Assembly (NCBI GenBank): GCA_937877125.1
Contig: CALEFQ010000087.1
Location: 1-21,573, forward strand
Direction: 5' to 3'
From: an uncultured bacterium
Lineage (GTDB): Bacteria; Patescibacteriota; CALEFQ01
DNA length: 21,573 bases
Within the stretch, counting starts at the first letter, position 1, and each line of letters begins with the position of its first letter. The notes beneath the pieces are model-generated. The model made no database searches. It saw nothing but the letters and a program-made list of their open reading frames with translations, and was not told the origin of the DNA. Below, piece after piece: positions 19,947 through 21,573 of the stretch. The position numbers and the translations under genes were made by a program.

Positions 19947-20429
19947 ATGGAAAAATATATGAAAAAATTAGTCGTTTTTTACTCCCGTACGGGCACAACC
20001 AAAAAAGTCGCCCAACGGCTTAGTTTGGAAATCGGGGCCGAGTGCGAAGAAATTAATGATCGCAAAAAGCGTGCCGGACTTTTCGGGTTCTTCAGCGCCG
20101 GGTTTGACGCGATTCGCCGGAAAAAAACCGTAATTGATCCGGCCGAAAAAGCCCCGGACGATTATGATTTGGTTTTGGTCGGCACACCCATTTGGGCGGG
20201 GGCAATGACTCCGGCGGTGCGGACGTATCTCGCCGACAACCGCGGGAAAATCAAAAAGATCGTCTTTTTTGCCACCGGCGGCGAAATCCCGAAAGACCAG
20301 GTTTGGGCTGATATGGAGACAGTAGTCGGCCAGGCGCCGCTAGCGGCTTGGGCCGCCGTGGCGAAGACGGTTCAAAGCGGCGAATATGTCGTCCGGCTTA
20401 AAGATTTCGCGGCCAAGCTACATGAGTAA
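19947..20429 (+). CDS. Flavodoxin-like protein
   Basis: The product is 160 aa with a flavodoxin fold. The FMN phosphate loop is YSRTGTTKKVAQ (residues ~12-23), after a beta strand KKLVVFY. The second flavin-contact region reads DLVLVGTPIWAGAMTPAVRTYL, matching the flavodoxin-family TPIWxGxxxP pattern, and a third strand KKIVFFATGG follows. It probably carries electrons or acts as a small FMN reductase; the partner is not in view. The ATG at 19947 is chosen because AAGG stands 6 nt before it; a second ATG at 19959 is possible. A candidate TTGACT lies at about 19907, with only a poor -10 downstream. It overlaps the next gene by 8 bp. Confidence 0.88.
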   Translation: MEKYMKKLVVFYSRTGTTKKVAQRLSLEIGAECEEINDRKKRAGLFGFFSAGFDAIRRKKTVIDPAEKAPDDYDLVLVGTPIWAGAMTPAVRTYLADNRGKIKKIVFFATGGEIPKDQVWADMETVVGQAPLAAWAAVAKTVQSGEYVVRLKDFAAKLHE

Positions 20430-21573
20430 AAAATTAGCCACAATTTTGTTGTGGTCGCTAGTTGCCGGCGCGGTGGTTTTCAATATTATCTGGATCGGTT
20501 TAAATCAGAGCCCGCCGCTTTGGGATATCGCCGGCCACTCGAACCGCAGCGCCTACTTCGCGCAAATGTTGTCGCAAGGCGAGTTCAAAGCCATTTTTAA
20601 TTTTGACACGATTTATCCGCCGTTTGCCTACCTGGTAACGGCGTTTTTGTTTTTGATCGGCGGCTGGTCGCCGCTAATTCCGGCCTTATCATTGATCCCG
20701 TTTTTAATTTTGTTTATTCTGGCCACTTATAGCCTGGGCTACAGTTTATTCCGGCGTCGCGGCCTGGCGCTGGCGGCGGCCGCGCTGGCCCTGGCGTATC
20801 CGCTATTGGCCCATTTCACCCGGATTTATGATCTTGATTTTCCTCAAGTCGCCCTGACGACGGCGGCCATCGCCGCTCTGTTGAAAACCAATCATTTTAC
20901 CGAGCGCCGGTGGGTGATTTGGAGCGCGGTGGCGATTGCCCTGGCACTTCTGACTAAATGGACCGCCGTGATTTTTATCGTGTTGCCGCTGGTTTGGGAA
21001 CTGGGAGCGGCGCTCAAAAACAAAATTACCTGGAAAAAACTTCTGCTAAACCTGGCTATTTTAGCCGGGCTGATCCTGGTAATTGTTTTGCCGTGGTATC
21101 TCGTCCACGGCCGTGAAATATACGATTCTTCAATCGCCACGCGGCATAATGTTTTTTCGGTTCCATTCGAGAATTTATGGTCCTGGGGAAACTTGAGTTT
21201 TTACGCTGACCAGACGGTGCGGGGGATTACTTGGCCGCTGGCCATCGCTTTTATTATCGGCCTGATTTGCCTGGGGTGGCAACACAAAAAACAATTTTGG
21301 TATATACTGCTGGCACTGGTTTTGCCTTATTTGTTTTTGACTTTTGCCCTGTATTCGAAAGAAAGCCGTTATTTTTTGCCGGTTTTTCCGCTACTGGCAC
21401 TTAGCACTGTCTTTTTTTTGGCGGTCTTGCCAGGGAAGTGGCGCTGGTGGGGCGGCGGGGCGTTGGCCGTAGCGGCGGGGATATTCTGGCTGCAGACCTC
21501 ATTTGGGGTGCTGATCATTTTTGTTTCGGCGCGCGACGCCTTACAGCTGACGAATACTTACGGATTGCAAGCC
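20422..21573 (+). CDS. GT39/ArnT-like membrane glycosyltransferase, N-terminal part
   Basis: An open frame of 384 codons starts at the ATG at 20422, inside the flavodoxin gene (ATGAGTAA overlap), and runs off the right edge. It is an integral membrane protein with roughly ten hydrophobic spans. The first periplasmic loop contains PPLWDIAGHSNRSAYFAQML, placed like the catalytic acidic loop of GT-C enzymes of the ArnT/PMT (GT39) group, followed by YPPFAYLVTAF. Later ESRYFLPVFPLLAL resembles the conserved RYxLPxxP segment of this group. It likely moves a sugar from a lipid carrier to a cell-surface acceptor. The cytoplasmic flavodoxin upstream is probably linked only by operon structure. Confidence 0.85.
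   Translation, partial: MSKKLATILLWSLVAGAVVFNIIWIGLNQSPPLWDIAGHSNRSAYFAQMLSQGEFKAIFNFDTIYPPFAYLVTAFLFLIGGWSPLIPALSLIPFLILFILATYSLGYSLFRRRGLALAAAALALAYPLLAHFTRIYDLDFPQVALTTAAIAALLKTNHFTERRWVIWSAVAIALALLTKWTAVIFIVLPLVWELGAALKNKITWKKLLLNLAILAGLILVIVLPWYLVHGREIYDSSIATRHNVFSVPFENLWSWGNLSFYADQTVRGITWPLAIAFIIGLICLGWQHKKQFWYILLALVLPYLFLTFALYSKESRYFLPVFPLLALSTVFFLAVLPGKWRWWGGGALAVAAGIFWLQTSFGVLIIFVSARDALQLTNTYGLQA

Overview
The window looks like part of a chromosome of a Candidate Phyla Radiation (Patescibacteria) bacterium. This placement is an inference from gene content: a minor-pilin cassette for type IV pili, a LigA with a diverged N-terminal NMN-binding motif, gatC and gatA without gatB beside them, long secreted NHL/FG-GAP repeat proteins, many genes without a Shine-Dalgarno sequence, and no biosynthetic operons. 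UGA is used as an ordinary stop in several intact genes, so the glycine-UGA code of some CPR lineages does not apply. I cannot place the organism below phylum level.

Layout. 1-3163 (+): the C-terminal end of a prepilin peptidase, then four minor pilin-like genes (GspH-, PilV-, PilW/GspJ- and PilX/GspK-like), closed by a bidirectional terminator. 3236-4078 (-): a lipoprotein metallophosphoesterase. 4203-7948 (+): ligA, a 76-aa gene and a membrane-anchored protein with an HExxH motif, linked by short overlaps. 8003-11923 (+): gatC, an HD-domain hydrolase, gatA and a single-chain L-serine dehydratase. 11979-12647 (-): a Cys-rich secreted protein, divergent from a 1074-aa protein (12798-16022) with twelve NHL blades, an IPT/TIG domain and six FG-GAP repeats. 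16101-17533: a 65-aa protein, a secreted surface protein with a structured leader, and a 59-aa membrane protein. 17828-18394 (-): a tRNA operon (fMet, Met-CAT, Asp) full of palindromic repeats. 18486-21573 (+): a lipoprotein gene split by UGA, an unknown 246-aa protein, a flavodoxin and the start of a GT39/ArnT-like glycosyltransferase.

The most distinctive signal is a dispersed element made of heptamers. Three or four 7-nt units form one arm and three or four units on the opposite strand form the other, around a 15-25 nt loop. Four full copies (333-403, 1568-1644, 4100-4166, 8306-8370) and one half copy (16028-16048) lie between genes. One full copy uses a different heptamer (GTCTTTA instead of GTCAAAA) but keeps the same geometry, which suggests that structure or copying mechanism is conserved rather than sequence. 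Three full copies end shortly before a start codon that has no Shine-Dalgarno.

A second pattern splits the genes into two expression classes. The housekeeping and pilus genes mostly lack a Shine-Dalgarno. The small or unrecognised proteins at 12647(-), 16298(-), 17533(-), 18486(+) and 19074(+) each have a strong Shine-Dalgarno and a recognisable -35/-10 promoter, and most have their own terminator. Much of the window concerns the cell surface (pili, lipoproteins, propeller protein, glycosyltransferase), as expected for a host-associated CPR cell.
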